Source of the DNA: Thermocrispum municipale DSM 44069
Lineage (GTDB): Bacteria; Actinomycetota; Actinomycetes; Mycobacteriales; Pseudonocardiaceae
DNA length: 64,000 nt
Direction of reading: 5' to 3'
Assembly (NCBI RefSeq): GCF_000427825.1
Contig: NZ_ATYT01000007.1
Coordinates: 62,001-126,000, forward strand
Shown: positions 28,228 through 37,707 of the stretch, piece after piece
Numbering within the stretch: the first letter of the stretch is position 1
Layout of the letters: each line of letters starts with the position of its first letter
The notes under the pieces: generated by a model
Databases searched by the model: none
The model's input: only the letters and a program-made list of their open reading frames with translations
What the model was told of the DNA's origin: nothing
Translations under genes and position numbers: made by a program

Positions 28228-31200
28228 TCACCGGACGGTGAGCTTGCGGGCTGGGCTGTACCCGGCGGCGTGGTCGCCGTGTCCGTACTTCATGGCCCGA
28301 TACGTGTATGTGCCTGCGGGTTTGCTGAAGACGAAGGTGTAGCGGCTGTTCTCGTCCAGCGTCGTCGATCGTGACGTGATCCAGCGCCCACCGGACCGGT
28401 ATTGCAGGTGGACCGTCTGGCCGGGGTGGCCGGGCTTGACCTGGCCGGTGAAGCGCACCTGCCGGTGGGGTTTGACCTTGGCGGCGGCGAACGACCCGGT
28501 GATCGCCTGCCGGACCGTCACCTTCAGCGCTCGGCTGGTCGCGCCGAAGTACACCGAGCCTTCGCCGAACACCAGGCGGTACTCGTAGTTGCGGGCCGGC
28601 CCACGGGAGAAGCTGATCTTGCCGGTGGACGAGGTCGTGCCGGTGGTCAACGTCGTCCACGTGGTACTGCCTGCCGGCCGTGCCTGCAGCTGGACCTTCT
28701 TGTTCGGCAGACCACGACCGGTGTCGGTCCGTTCGAGGGTGGCGGTCAGCTTGGCCTTTCCTCCGTACCTGATCGTGCTCGGCGCCAGCGAGGCGGACAG
28801 CGCGGTGGTGGTGAGTTTCGCCTTCTTCGTCGGGCCCGCGCCTGCCTCGCTGTACGGGGTGACCGCGAACGTGTAGGTCCGCTTGCCGAGGCCGCTGAAG
28901 GTGTAGCTGCGTGCGTTCGCCGGCAGGTCGCGGGCGGTGCCCGGCGATGCCGAGACACGGTACTTGGTGATTCCGCCCAGGCCCGGCCATGCGGACGGCT
29001 GCCAGGTGACGGTGGCTTTACTGCCGGTGCCGCGCACGGTGAAGTCGCGGACGGCCGTAGGCTGCACGCCCACGCAGCCGCTGATCCCACCACAGTCGAC
29101 GAACTGGGCGTGGTAAGTCGTCGGTGTCGAGGGCGCGACGAACTCGTGGGTGCGCGCCCGGCCGTTGGACCAGGAGACGAACCGATAGTCGTCGCCTTGC
29201 GGGCTGGGCGCCGACACCGCGTTGGCCGAGCCGACGATGACCGTGCGGGTGAACGGCGTGGTGTCACTCTCGCCGCCCACGGTGAGGCGCAGACCGCTGG
29301 GGTCCGAGGTGAAGGTCAGGTCGACGGTCTGGGGCTCGAGGCGCAGGGACGAGCTGCCGGTGTTGCCGGTGGAGTCGCGCGCGGTCAAGCGCAAGTCCAG
29401 ATACGACGGGTAGGCGTGATCCGGTGCGACGAACGAACCGCTCGCTGTTCCCGACCAGGTGCGGACGTCGTGCGCGTGGCAATTCGTCGGGGACGAGCAG
29501 TGCTGCAGCGTCAGCTTCCAGTCCATCGCGTCGGCAGGCAAGGTGCCGTCTTGCGGGTCACTGGCGCGCCCGGAGAACTGAATGGTTTGGCCGACGCGCC
29601 AACGCAGGTCGGTCGTCGGCTGGTCGATCGCCACGATCGGGTCTTGCGACTGCGGTTGACCGATGGTCAGCGTCACGGTGTCGACGTCGGAGGCGCCCGC
29701 CCGGTCGGTGACGCGCAGGCGAGCCGTGACCCGCTCGCTCTCCAGGTAGGTCCTCCGCGGTCGCACCGCCGTGGAGTCGTCGAACTGACCGTCGCCGTCG
29801 AGGTCCCACGCGTAGGTCAGGGTGTCGCCGGGATCGGGGTCGGACGACTGCGAGCCGTCGAACTGCACGGTCAGCGGCGCTTGTCCGCTCGTCGGGTTGG
29901 CGGTGGCGACCGCGGCCGGGGCACGGTTCCCGCTGCTGTAGGTCACTCTGCGTACCTGACCGGCGCCCAGCGCGACGTAGTAGAGGTTGCCGTCGGGTCC
30001 GGTCGCCAGGTGGACCGGAACATTCGCTCCGGTGACGAACGGGACGATCTTGCTGGGGCTCGGCAACCCGTTGGTGTCGCGCTGCATGGCCCAGATGCAT
30101 CCGCGGGTGCTGTCGGCGAAGAACAGCGCACCGGCGTAGGCGGACGGGTAGTTGCTGTCGGATTCGAACGCGATGCCGCTGACCGACGAGTTGCCGGTCG
30201 GGCAGCTGTCGCCGGGCACGACGTGGTCGTCGTGGTCGTAGGCGTAGTAGGGCGCCTGTTGGCCGGTGGAGTACAGCGACTCGCACAGGTTCAGGTCCGC
30301 CCCGTCGTATCCGGCTTGCCGCTGGGCCCCCTCGTAGCACGGCCAGCCGAAGTTCTCCACGGTGCCGTCGGTGGCGTCCGGGATGCGGTTGATCTCCTCC
30401 CACTGGTTCCAGCCGACGTCGCCCACCCACAGTTCACGGGTGCCGGGCCGGAAGGCGAAGCGGAACTGGTTGCGCATGCCGTAGGCGATCACGCGGCGTT
30501 TGACCTGGTCCGTGCTGCTCGCGTACGGATTGCCGGGCATCGCCTGGCCGGTGCTCGGATCGACGCGGACGATCGTGCCGTTGAGCGTGACCGGCTCGCC
30601 TGCCGGCCGCCGGACGGATTGTGATCGCAGGGCACCGCCCCGGGCGCTCGGCGGTGCGAGGTTCGTCCCGGCGGCTTGCGGCGGATCGCCGCACGGGTTC
30701 TTGCGTTGGCCCCAGTCGGCGAAGTTGAAGCTCGCGCCGTCCCCACCACCGACGTAGAGGGCTCCGTCCGGTCCGAAGGTCACCGTGCCCACCGAATGGC
30801 TGGGGAACTGCTGGCACCAGCCGGTCAGCAGGACGTGCGGGCTGCCGATGGCCTGGCCGGTTGCCGGGTCGACGGTGATGCGCGCCAGCTCACCGTCGAT
30901 CACGCAACCGTCGTCGGTGGCGCCCGGCGGTGTCGGACAGTCGTCTCCCCACGGCTTGCTGTCGTGGCTGTAGAGCGCGTAGATCGACGGGTTCTGCGGA
31001 TAGTTCGGGTGGACGGTCAGGCCGAGCAGGCCACGATCCCAGTAGTCGTGGACGCGGGCGCGCAGATCGATCGTCGTGGTCGGCGTCGTGTCCCCGACGG
31101 CGTCGTAGGTGCGGATCACTCCCCGCTTCTCCGCGACGAACATGCGGCCGTCCGGCGCAAAAGCGACGACAGTGGGACTGACGAGACCGCCGACGACCAG

Positions 31201-31317
31201 CTCATCGGTGAACCCGCTCTGCGTGGCTGCCAGCGCGCTGGGCGCCAGCAAGACCCCGGTGACGACCAGCGCAGACACCACCGCGCCGCTTCTGCCCGAC
31301 AAACCCTGCACGCGCAT
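28228..31317 (-). CDS. Secreted multidomain glucose/sorbosone dehydrogenase-like protein
   Basis: A 1029-residue exported protein. Signal peptide about 1-30 (AVVSALVVTGVLLAPSALA). Residues about 35-465 form a six-bladed GSDH propeller (VAFAPDGRMFVAEKRGVIRTYD, RGLLGLTVHPNYPQNPSIYALYS, HSVGTVTFGPDGALYVGGGDG, IAYGMRNQFRFAFRP). A PKD domain follows (about 470-555, FDGSQSSDPDPGDTLTYAWDLDGDGQFDD), then a CBM/Ig-like region, an FN3-like domain (about 765-845) and two bacterial Ig-like domains to the end. It probably acts on cell-surface or external sugars, but PQQ use is unproven. It interrupts an otherwise Mtb-like gene order. Confidence 0.85.
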   Translation of the reverse strand: MRVQGLSGRSGAVVSALVVTGVLLAPSALAATQSGFTDELVVGGLVSPTVVAFAPDGRMFVAEKRGVIRTYDAVGDTTPTTTIDLRARVHDYWDRGLLGLTVHPNYPQNPSIYALYSHDSKPWGDDCPTPPGATDDGCVIDGELARITVDPATGQAIGSPHVLLTGWCQQFPSHSVGTVTFGPDGALYVGGGDGASFNFADWGQRKNPCGDPPQAAGTNLAPPSARGGALRSQSVRRPAGEPVTLNGTIVRVDPSTGQAMPGNPYASSTDQVKRRVIAYGMRNQFRFAFRPGTRELWVGDVGWNQWEEINRIPDATDGTVENFGWPCYEGAQRQAGYDGADLNLCESLYSTGQQAPYYAYDHDDHVVPGDSCPTGNSSVSGIAFESDSNYPSAYAGALFFADSTRGCIWAMQRDTNGLPSPSKIVPFVTGANVPVHLATGPDGNLYYVALGAGQVRRVTYSSGNRAPAAVATANPTSGQAPLTVQFDGSQSSDPDPGDTLTYAWDLDGDGQFDDSTAVRPRRTYLESERVTARLRVTDRAGASDVDTVTLTIGQPQSQDPIVAIDQPTTDLRWRVGQTIQFSGRASDPQDGTLPADAMDWKLTLQHCSSPTNCHAHDVRTWSGTASGSFVAPDHAYPSYLDLRLTARDSTGNTGSSSLRLEPQTVDLTFTSDPSGLRLTVGGESDTTPFTRTVIVGSANAVSAPSPQGDDYRFVSWSNGRARTHEFVAPSTPTTYHAQFVDCGGISGCVGVQPTAVRDFTVRGTGSKATVTWQPSAWPGLGGITKYRVSASPGTARDLPANARSYTFSGLGKRTYTFAVTPYSEAGAGPTKKAKLTTTALSASLAPSTIRYGGKAKLTATLERTDTGRGLPNKKVQLQARPAGSTTWTTLTTGTTSSTGKISFSRGPARNYEYRLVFGEGSVYFGATSRALKVTVRQAITGSFAAAKVKPHRQVRFTGQVKPGHPGQTVHLQYRSGGRWITSRSTTLDENSRYTFVFSKPAGTYTYRAMKYGHGDHAAGYSPARKLTVR

Positions 31318-31431
31318 TCCTACCTGCCCAGCACCAGGCCCCTCGCCAGGACCGTTCGCCGGTCAGGTCGAATGCGTTGCACCCAATGGCGCAAGATCAC
31401 TGCAGCGTGTCCGCGCGCGCACGGAAAGTGG

Positions 31432-32181
31432 CTACTTCAAGATCTTCCGCAGGGCGGCGTTGGCCTTACGCGCCATGTCCGCGACGGCCTCGCGGCGCTG
31501 GCGGTCGATCTCGTACTGCTCGCGGCGGTCCTTGACCGTGCGGGCCGGGATGCCCACCGCGATGCCGTACTCGGGAATGTCGCCGCGCACCACCGCGTGC
31601 GCGCCGATGACGCAGCCGCGGCCGATCCGGCTGCCCTTGGTGATCGTCACCTTGGTGCCCAGCCAGGTGTCAGGACCGATGCGCACCGGCGCCTTCACGA
31701 TGCCCTGATCCTTGATCGGCACGGTGATGTCGCTGGTGACGTGGTCGAAGTCGCAGATGTACACCCAGTCGGCCACCAGCGTGGCGTCACCGATCTCGAT
31801 GTCCAGGTAGCAGTTGACCACGTTCTGCCTGCCGAACACCGCTTTGTCGCCGATGCGCAGCGAACCCTCGTGGCAGCGGATGGCGTTGCCGTCGCCGATG
31901 TGCACCCACTTGCCGATCTCCAGCCGCCCGTAGCCGGGCCTGCAGTGCAGCTCGACGTTCTTGCCGAGGAACACCATGCCGCGCAGCACCACGTGCGGGT
32001 TGGCCAGGCGGAACTTGAGCAGCCGGAAGTAGCGGACCAGGTACCACGGGGTGTAGGCGCGGTTGCGGATGATCCAGCGCAGCGAGTCCATGGTGAGGAA
32101 GCGGGCTTGCTGCGGGTCCTTGCGCATCTTGCGCCAGGCGGACAGCCGATCCAGCATCGGCGAACCCCACATCGACGTCAT
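31432..32181 (-). CDS. Hexapeptide-repeat acyltransferase (Rv3034c-like)
   Basis: A 249-residue protein with a left-handed beta-helix built from hexapeptide repeats (LEIGKWVHIGDGNAIRCHEG, LRIGDKAVFGRQNVVNCY, VRIGPDTWLGTKVTITKGSRIGRGCVIGAHAVV, then GIPARTVKDR). This is the LacA/WbbJ-type acetyltransferase fold. The N-terminal ~70 residues are helical (LTMDSLRWIIRNRAYTPWYLVRYFRLLKF). The acceptor is unknown; a surface glycan is likely. The ATG at 32181 lies 7 nt after TAGGGT, suggesting a leaderless message. Confidence 0.85.
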   Translation of the reverse strand: MTSMWGSPMLDRLSAWRKMRKDPQQARFLTMDSLRWIIRNRAYTPWYLVRYFRLLKFRLANPHVVLRGMVFLGKNVELHCRPGYGRLEIGKWVHIGDGNAIRCHEGSLRIGDKAVFGRQNVVNCYLDIEIGDATLVADWVYICDFDHVTSDITVPIKDQGIVKAPVRIGPDTWLGTKVTITKGSRIGRGCVIGAHAVVRGDIPEYGIAVGIPARTVKDRREQYEIDRQRREAVADMARKANAALRKILK

Positions 32182-32188
32182 GCCCGAC

Positions 32189-32194
32189 ACCCTA
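32189..32194 (-). promoter_or_regulatory. -10 element of the hexapeptide acyltransferase gene (leaderless)
   Basis: TAGGGT on the minus strand ends 7 nt before the ATG at 32181. Confidence 0.5.
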
Positions 32195-32331
32195 CTGGCG
32201 GGTCTGGCCGGGCGGCGCGGTTGGCGCCGCACACGCGGCCCTGCGCCGGAAACCGACGCGAATGGGCACACCCGTGCGCTCACGCAACTCGAGACACCTC
32301 TCCCCCGGACCCGCCGTGGTAGGAATCGGGT

Positions 32332-32808
32332 ATGGCCGATCGCAGGATCACGCTTCTCCGGCACGCGAAGGCCGCCTGGCCGGACGAGGTGGACGACATC
32401 GACCGCCCGCTGGCCGAGCGTGGCGAGCGTGACGCGTCAGCCGCCGGTCGCTGGCTGGCCGACAGGCCGCAACCTTCGCTGGTGGTGTGCTCCCCCGCCA
32501 CCAGGGCCCGGCGGACCTGCGAGCTCGCCATGGCCGAGCTGCCCGAGATCCCCGTGCGCGTCGAGGAGCGGGTCTACGCCGCCTCCGCCGGTGAGCTGCT
32601 CGACGTGGTGCACCACCTGCCCGACAGCGAGCAGCACGTCGTGCTTGTCGGCCACAACCCGGGGATGTCCCAGCTCGCCGGTCTGCTCACCGGCGAACGG
32701 ATCGAGCTGTCCACCACCGGTATCGCCGTCGTGGCCTGGCGCGGCGCGTGGTCCGACGCAGCACCCGGCAAGGGCCGCCTGGTCGACACCGCAACGCCAC
32801 GCGGCTAG
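32332..32808 (+). CDS. sixA: SixA-type histidine phosphatase
   Basis: A 158-residue single-domain phosphatase of the phosphoglycerate-mutase superfamily. It carries the catalytic LLRHAK motif near the N-terminus (R-H, where H becomes phosphorylated), RPLAERGERDASAAGRWLA, SPATRARRTCELA, and the second His in VVLVGHNPGMSQLA. The short length matches SixA, which removes phosphate from histidine phosphotransfer proteins, but the target here is unknown. An AGGA ribosome site precedes the ATG. Confidence 0.85.
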   Translation: MADRRITLLRHAKAAWPDEVDDIDRPLAERGERDASAAGRWLADRPQPSLVVCSPATRARRTCELAMAELPEIPVRVEERVYAASAGELLDVVHHLPDSEQHVVLVGHNPGMSQLAGLLTGERIELSTTGIAVVAWRGAWSDAAPGKGRLVDTATPRG

Positions 32809-32927
32809 CTCGACGGCCGGGCGGCTCCTCAGCCGGCCGCCGCACGATCTGGCTGGTCAGTGCCCGCAGCGCTGCCGCGACCGCCGCCGCCGTCTGCTTG
32901 CCCGGCCACATCCGGTTTGATGGGCAC

Positions 32928-33899
32928 ATGCCAGCGCTCATCATCGACACCGACCCCGGCGTGGACGACGCCTTCGCCATCGCGCTCGCCGCTCTGGACC
33001 CCCACGTCGAACTGCTCGGCGTGACCACGGTGTACGGCAACGTGCCGGTCGAGGCCACCACCCGCAATGCGCAACGAATCCTCGCGCTGTGCGGCGCCGG
33101 CGGCGTACCGGTCGCCAAGGGCGCCGAGCGCCCGCTGGTGCACCCACACCCGCACCGAGCGCGCTACGCCCACGGCACCGACGGCCTCTCCGGGCGCTCG
33201 GACGTGCTGCCCGAGCCGTTGTCCCCCATCGCCGGTATCGGTGCCGTCGAGCTGATGGTCTCGCTGCTGCGGCAAGCCGACGAGCCCGTGGTGCTCGCCC
33301 CGATCGGCCCGCTGACCAACATCGCCCTCCTACTGGCCGCCTACCCCGAGATCAAGCCGCAGATCGACCGCATCGTGATCATGGGCGGCGCGGTGGACGG
33401 CGGCAATGTCACCGCTCGTGCGGAGTTCAACCTGTGGAGCGATCCGGAGGCTGCCCGCCGCGTGCTCACCGAACCGGGCGTGCGTTGCGTACTGGTGCCG
33501 ATGGACCTCACCTACCAGTGTGCGGTCGACGTCCCGTGGCTGGACGAACTCGCCGCGTCCGGCCCGATCGGCGCCGCCCTGCGCGAGCTCACGACCGACT
33601 ACCTGGACCACTACACGAAGACACTCGGCCGCCCCGCGGTGGTCATGCACGACGCGATCGCGGTCGCCGAGGCCATCTGGCCGGGCACGCTGCGCACCGA
33701 GGCCTTCCCGCTTGACATCGAGTGTGGTTTCGGCCCGGCCCGCGGCGCGTTGATCACCGATCGCCGCCGCCGCGAGCTGATCGCCGAGACCGCGCCGACC
33801 GACACCGAACCGGTCGCCGTCGCGCTCGACATCGCGTCGGAATCGGGTTTCGACGGCCTGCGACGACGGCTGCTAGGCGGTTTGGCCCAGTCCCGGTAA
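32928..33899 (+). CDS. Inosine/uridine-preferring nucleoside hydrolase
   Basis: A 323-residue calcium enzyme that splits nucleosides into base and ribose. The N-terminal metal-binding IIDTDPGVDDAFAIALA is diagnostic. VTTVYGNVPVEATTRNA, VLAPIGPLTNIALLL, IDRIVIMGGAVDGGNVTARAEFNLWSDPEAA and the late catalytic VVMHDAIAVAEAIWPG with the conserved His-Asp follow. Substrate choice cannot be told from sequence. It lies 119 bp after sixA; a small CGGCT/AGCCG hairpin at 32822-32835 sits between them. Confidence 0.92.
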   Translation: MPALIIDTDPGVDDAFAIALAALDPHVELLGVTTVYGNVPVEATTRNAQRILALCGAGGVPVAKGAERPLVHPHPHRARYAHGTDGLSGRSDVLPEPLSPIAGIGAVELMVSLLRQADEPVVLAPIGPLTNIALLLAAYPEIKPQIDRIVIMGGAVDGGNVTARAEFNLWSDPEAARRVLTEPGVRCVLVPMDLTYQCAVDVPWLDELAASGPIGAALRELTTDYLDHYTKTLGRPAVVMHDAIAVAEAIWPGTLRTEAFPLDIECGFGPARGALITDRRRRELIAETAPTDTEPVAVALDIASESGFDGLRRRLLGGLAQSR

Positions 33900-33965
33900 C
33901 GATCGCCGACGACAGCCGACAAACCGGACGACCCGGTTTGCTCACGGCGTCAGGAGGAGGCGGGG

Positions 33966-35294
33966 GTGGGACAGCCGAACGGCCGGGTGATCGCCGGTCG
34001 CTATCGGCTCACCCGCAAGCTCGCCAGCGGCGCGATGGGCGCCGTCTGGCTGGCGCACGACGAGGTGCTCAACCGGACCATCGCCGCCAAACAACTCCTG
34101 CTGCCGCCCGGACTCGCCGACGACGAGGCGGAACGGGCACGGCAGCGCGCGCTGCACGAAGCCAGGATCGCCGCGCGGATCAGTCACGCCAACACGGTGA
34201 CGATCTTCGACGTCGCGGACGACTTCGGCGAACCCGTGCTGATCATGGAGTACCTGTCGTGCAGCACGTTGGCGCACAAGCTCGCCGAGCAGCACACGCT
34301 TCCGGTGGCCGAAGTGGCCAGGATCGGAGCAGCCGTCGCGGCCGCGCTGGCCGCCGCGCACGCGAAAGGCGTCGTCCACCGGGACGTCAAACCCGCGAAC
34401 ATCCTGCTCTCCGACGGCCCGGACCGGCAGGTGAAGCTCACCGACTTCGGCATCGCCTACTCGTCGGGGGACGCCGACGGCACCGGACCGTTGATCGGGT
34501 CTCCCGCCTACCTGGCGCCGGAAACCCTCAGCGGCCAAGATCCGACACCCGCCGCGGACGTGTTCTCCCTCGGCGCCACGCTGTATCGCGCCGTAGAAGG
34601 GCACCTGATCTACGGCGAACTCGACAACCGGACCGCGGTGCTGCACGCGGCCGCGGCGCACCAGATCGTCCCGCCGGAACGCGCAGGCCCGTTGGCGCCC
34701 TTGCTGCGCGCCATGCTGGCCGAGGACCCGGCGCAACGACCCACCATGCGTGAGGTCCACCACCGACTGCGGGGGATCGTCGCCCAGGCGGTGAGCCAAG
34801 CATTCGCACCGACCCTGCCGCCTGCCGAACGCCCTCGTCGCCGGTCCCTCCGCGGCCGCTCGGGGATGCGCCTGCTCATATCCGGCTCCGCCGCCGCAGT
34901 GGCCCTGGTCGCGATCGCGGCGATCTTCACGGTCGGTTTCGGCCCCGACCCACGGGAGTCCCGGAACAGAGCGACGCCGGCACCGGACGATCGCACCGCC
35001 GTGGTGATGCGCTTCTACCAGGCGTTGCCGAACGACAAGGACGCCGCATGGACGCTGCTCACTCCCCGTGCGCGGGCCACCGGGCGGGCGGAGTTCGACG
35101 CGTACTGGAACTCCATCGACGCCGTGACCGTCGTCCAACCCGCGAAGGTCGACGGCGACACGGTCAGCATCGGCATCGTCGTCGAACACGAAGGCCGACC
35201 CTCGTTCCAGCGCGCCGAGCTGGCTGTCGTGCCGCACAACGGCAGGTTGTTGATCGACTCCATCAACAAGACGATCAAGAACTCGCCAGGCTAG
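33966..35294 (+). CDS. Membrane Ser/Thr protein kinase (PknB-like catalytic domain)
   Basis: A 442-residue kinase. The catalytic domain (about 12-272) keeps the Gly-rich loop LASGAMGAVWLA, the ATP lysine K42 (AAKQLLL), HRDVKPAN with D140, and DFG at 160-162, then GSPAYLAPE and DVFSLGATLY. One membrane segment follows (about 302-326). The ~115-residue outer part is an NTF2/DUF4878-like fold (VVMRFYQALPNDKDAAWTLLTPRAR), not PASTA repeats. GTG start after GGAGGAGG. Its outer ligand is unknown. Confidence 0.9.
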   Translation: MGQPNGRVIAGRYRLTRKLASGAMGAVWLAHDEVLNRTIAAKQLLLPPGLADDEAERARQRALHEARIAARISHANTVTIFDVADDFGEPVLIMEYLSCSTLAHKLAEQHTLPVAEVARIGAAVAAALAAAHAKGVVHRDVKPANILLSDGPDRQVKLTDFGIAYSSGDADGTGPLIGSPAYLAPETLSGQDPTPAADVFSLGATLYRAVEGHLIYGELDNRTAVLHAAAAHQIVPPERAGPLAPLLRAMLAEDPAQRPTMREVHHRLRGIVAQAVSQAFAPTLPPAERPRRRSLRGRSGMRLLISGSAAAVALVAIAAIFTVGFGPDPRESRNRATPAPDDRTAVVMRFYQALPNDKDAAWTLLTPRARATGRAEFDAYWNSIDAVTVVQPAKVDGDTVSIGIVVEHEGRPSFQRAELAVVPHNGRLLIDSINKTIKNSPG

Positions 35295-35302
35295 CCCGCG
35301 GT

Positions 35303-35428
35303 CCCGCGTCGCGGTATCCGCTGCGCCCGGGCACCCGCAGACCCACATCACGGAACCCGCTACACCGGGAACCCGCAGGGCCAGCCCGCAGGCCCGCGTC
35401 GCCGTATCCGCTGCGCCCGGGCACCCGC
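35303..35428. repeat. 36-bp direct repeat pair downstream of the kinase gene
   Basis: 35303-35338 and 35393-35428 are identical except for one base, a 90-bp period, in the 193-bp gap after the kinase stop. Shorter related pieces (ACCCGCAG, CCCGCA) fill the space between. No coding role is seen. Confidence 0.85.
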
Positions 35429-35487
35429 CACGCCGGCCCGCAGACCCGCACCACGGCCGGCAACCGGGCTGGCCGCAGTCCCGCGCA

Positions 35488-36648
35488 TCACGGGATCCGG
35501 TGCGCCCGGCAGACGAACGCCGTCGGACTCCGGCCGATCCGGGTCAGTACCACCGTGGCGTCGTCGTCCCCGCTGAGCTTGAGCCGCGGCCGCAACGTGT
35601 TCGGGTCGATGTCGAGCCCACGCACCAGGATCTCCACCCGGCCGATCCCCAGCCGCCGCAGCGTGGCCCGCAGGTCCTTCTCGCGATACCGCCCGAACTC
35701 CCGGATCTCGAACGCGCGGGTTCCCGGCGGCGGCCTGTCCCCGGTCAAGTAGGCGATGTGTTCGTCGAGCTGCCACAACCCGTGGCGGGCGGCGTAGTGC
35801 CGCACCAGGCCGGCGCGCACCACCGCACCGTCCGGGTCGATGATCCACTCGCCCGGCTCACCGACCGGGCACTCGTCCGGTTCGTCCTCGGTCACCGACC
35901 ACGACGTTCCGTCGCTGCGCAGGACGGTGGCGCGACGCTTCGCGGTGGCGACCGAGCCGCGCCACAGGCACGCTTCCCGCACCTGCCCGTCCAACGACAC
36001 CAGCTCGCGCTCGTTAGCCCACGGCACGGCATCCGGGTCGATACCGGGCGCGCACTTCACCACGAGATCGCGCTGCGCGTAGGCCTGCCTCAGCTCGTCG
36101 AGCGCCGGCACGAAATCCGCGGGGTTCCACCGGCGCCTGCCCCGGGCGTCCCGGCGAGCCGGATCGGCCACGATCACGGTGTGCCGGCTGACCGGCCGGA
36201 GCGCATCGGCCCGCACGACCACGGCGTCCGGCACGTTGTGCCGCGCCATCGCAACCCGTACCGGATCGAGGTCCGACCCGAGGCAGCGGTTCGCGGTGCG
36301 GCGAAGCTCGACGAGATCCGCACCGATCGAGCACGTCACGTCGTGCACGTCGCGACCGGCGAGCCGCTCGGCGCGATGACGTGCCACGACGGTCGGCGTG
36401 GCTTGCTGTAGAGCGTCATCCGTGAGCAGCCAGTCCTCCGCGCCGGCCAACTTGTCCCTGGCGCGCCGCCGCAGCAGCAGTGTCTCCAACACCGCGGGCG
36501 CGCGAACGCCCACGATCTCCCGCGCCGTGGCCACGTCTCGCAGCCTGCTGCGCTCGGACAACTCGAGGCCCGCACAGGCGCGCAGCGCGGCAACACCGTC
36601 GGCGGAACGGAGGAATGCGACGTCGTCGAGCGTGAACGCGTAGCCCAC
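35488..36648 (-). CDS. Class I methyltransferase with C-terminal THUMP-like domain (Rv3037c-like)
   Basis: A 386-residue protein. The N-terminal ~90 residues are helical. A Rossmann methyltransferase core follows (VHDVTCSIGADLVELRRTANRCLGSDLDPVRVAMARHN, VIVADPARRDARGRRRW with the DPAR motif typical of nucleic-acid methylases). The C-terminal ~100 residues (RAFEIREFGRYREKDLRATLRRLGIGRVEILVRGLDIDPNTLRPRLKL) form the THUMP-like domain found in RNA-modifying enzymes. RNA methylation is likely but unproven. Its GTG shares one base with the TAG of the upstream methyltransferase gene. Confidence 0.83.
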   Translation of the reverse strand: MGYAFTLDDVAFLRSADGVAALRACAGLELSERSRLRDVATAREIVGVRAPAVLETLLLRRRARDKLAGAEDWLLTDDALQQATPTVVARHRAERLAGRDVHDVTCSIGADLVELRRTANRCLGSDLDPVRVAMARHNVPDAVVVRADALRPVSRHTVIVADPARRDARGRRRWNPADFVPALDELRQAYAQRDLVVKCAPGIDPDAVPWANERELVSLDGQVREACLWRGSVATAKRRATVLRSDGTSWSVTEDEPDECPVGEPGEWIIDPDGAVVRAGLVRHYAARHGLWQLDEHIAYLTGDRPPPGTRAFEIREFGRYREKDLRATLRRLGIGRVEILVRGLDIDPNTLRPRLKLSGDDDATVVLTRIGRSPTAFVCRAHRIP

Positions 36649-37655
36649 TAGCCCACGGGTTTGGTCCCGGTGATCATCACGTTGTAGAAGACCGATCGCG
36701 GCAGCACCTTCGACAGCACCGTGCGGTCCAGCGCGATCAGCCGCTGCCAGGACCGGTAGGCGAACCACCGCCACCCCGGCGTCAGCTTCTCCGGCGGCAC
36801 CGCGGCCTCGAACGTACGGATCGGCCAGCCGAGCAACGCCGCCGAGAACTCGTCGGTCACCGCGCGCACGCCCTGCGCCCCGGCCTCCCGCGCCCAGCGT
36901 TCCAGCTCCGACGGATCGAACGTGTGCAGGTCGACCACGGCCTCCAGGGCCGCCGCCCGCGACGACTCGTCCAGCTCACGCTGAGGCTTACGCCATTGCC
37001 GCAGCGGCCCCAGCCGCGTGACGTTCGTGGTGACGAACCACGTGAGCCTGCCCAGCCTGCGTGCGTACCAGTCGCCGATCTTGGTCGGCTCGCCGCAGAA
37101 CACGAACCGGCCACCCGGCTTCAGCACCCGCAGGACCTCGGCGAACGCCTTGCGGACGTCCGGGATGTGGTGCAGTACGGCATGCCCGACGACCAGGTCG
37201 AACGTGTCGTCGTCGTACGGAATCCGCTCCGCGTCGGCCACGCGCCCGTCGACGTCCAGGCCGAGATGGGCGGCGTTGCGCAGCGCGGCCTGCACCATGC
37301 CCGGCGACAGGTCGGTGACCGAGCCCTTCTTGATCACCCCGCCCTGCATCAGGTTGAGCAGGAAGAAGCCCGTGCCGCTGCCCAGCTCCATCGCCGTCTC
37401 GTACGGCTCCGGCTCCTCCCCCGCCACCGCACGGAAGACCTCGACCGCGTACGAGATGCAGCGCTCGTCGTAGGAGATCGACCACTTCTCGTCGTAGGTG
37501 CCCGCCTCCCAGTCGTGGTACAGCACGTTGGCCAGCTTCGGGTCCGCATACGCCGCCTGCACCTCCTCGGCCGAGGGGTGCGGCTTCGGAGCCGGGTCGG
37601 CAGGGTCGGGCGATCCTCCGGACGGGCTCGCCGTGGGGTCGATGACGTCGGTCAC
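36648..37655 (-). CDS. SAM-dependent methyltransferase (Rv3038c-like)
   Basis: A 335-residue class I methyltransferase. Motif I is AMELGSGTGFFLLNLMQ; motif II region VTDLSPGMVQAALRNA; then DDDTFDLVVGHAVLHHIPDVRKAFAEVLRVLKPGGRFVFCGEP, the UbiE/COQ5-like pattern for small-molecule or lipid substrates. The C-terminal part (about 215-335) is aromatic-rich and may bind membrane (WRWFAYRSWQRLIALDRTVL). GTG start. Coupled to the next gene by a one-base overlap. Substrate unknown. Confidence 0.85.
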   Translation of the reverse strand: MTDVIDPTASPSGGSPDPADPAPKPHPSAEEVQAAYADPKLANVLYHDWEAGTYDEKWSISYDERCISYAVEVFRAVAGEEPEPYETAMELGSGTGFFLLNLMQGGVIKKGSVTDLSPGMVQAALRNAAHLGLDVDGRVADAERIPYDDDTFDLVVGHAVLHHIPDVRKAFAEVLRVLKPGGRFVFCGEPTKIGDWYARRLGRLTWFVTTNVTRLGPLRQWRKPQRELDESSRAAALEAVVDLHTFDPSELERWAREAGAQGVRAVTDEFSAALLGWPIRTFEAAVPPEKLTPGWRWFAYRSWQRLIALDRTVLSKVLPRSVFYNVMITGTKPVG

Positions 37656-37707
37656 GTGCCGTTCTCACTTCCGTGCATTGGTTGCTGGCTCACCCACGCC
37701 GCCGGCG

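Noticed and set aside
28402-30624. 740-codon open frame on the plus strand opposite the secreted dehydrogenase
   Set aside because: The minus strand has a signal peptide and several recognisable domains; the plus frame has none.
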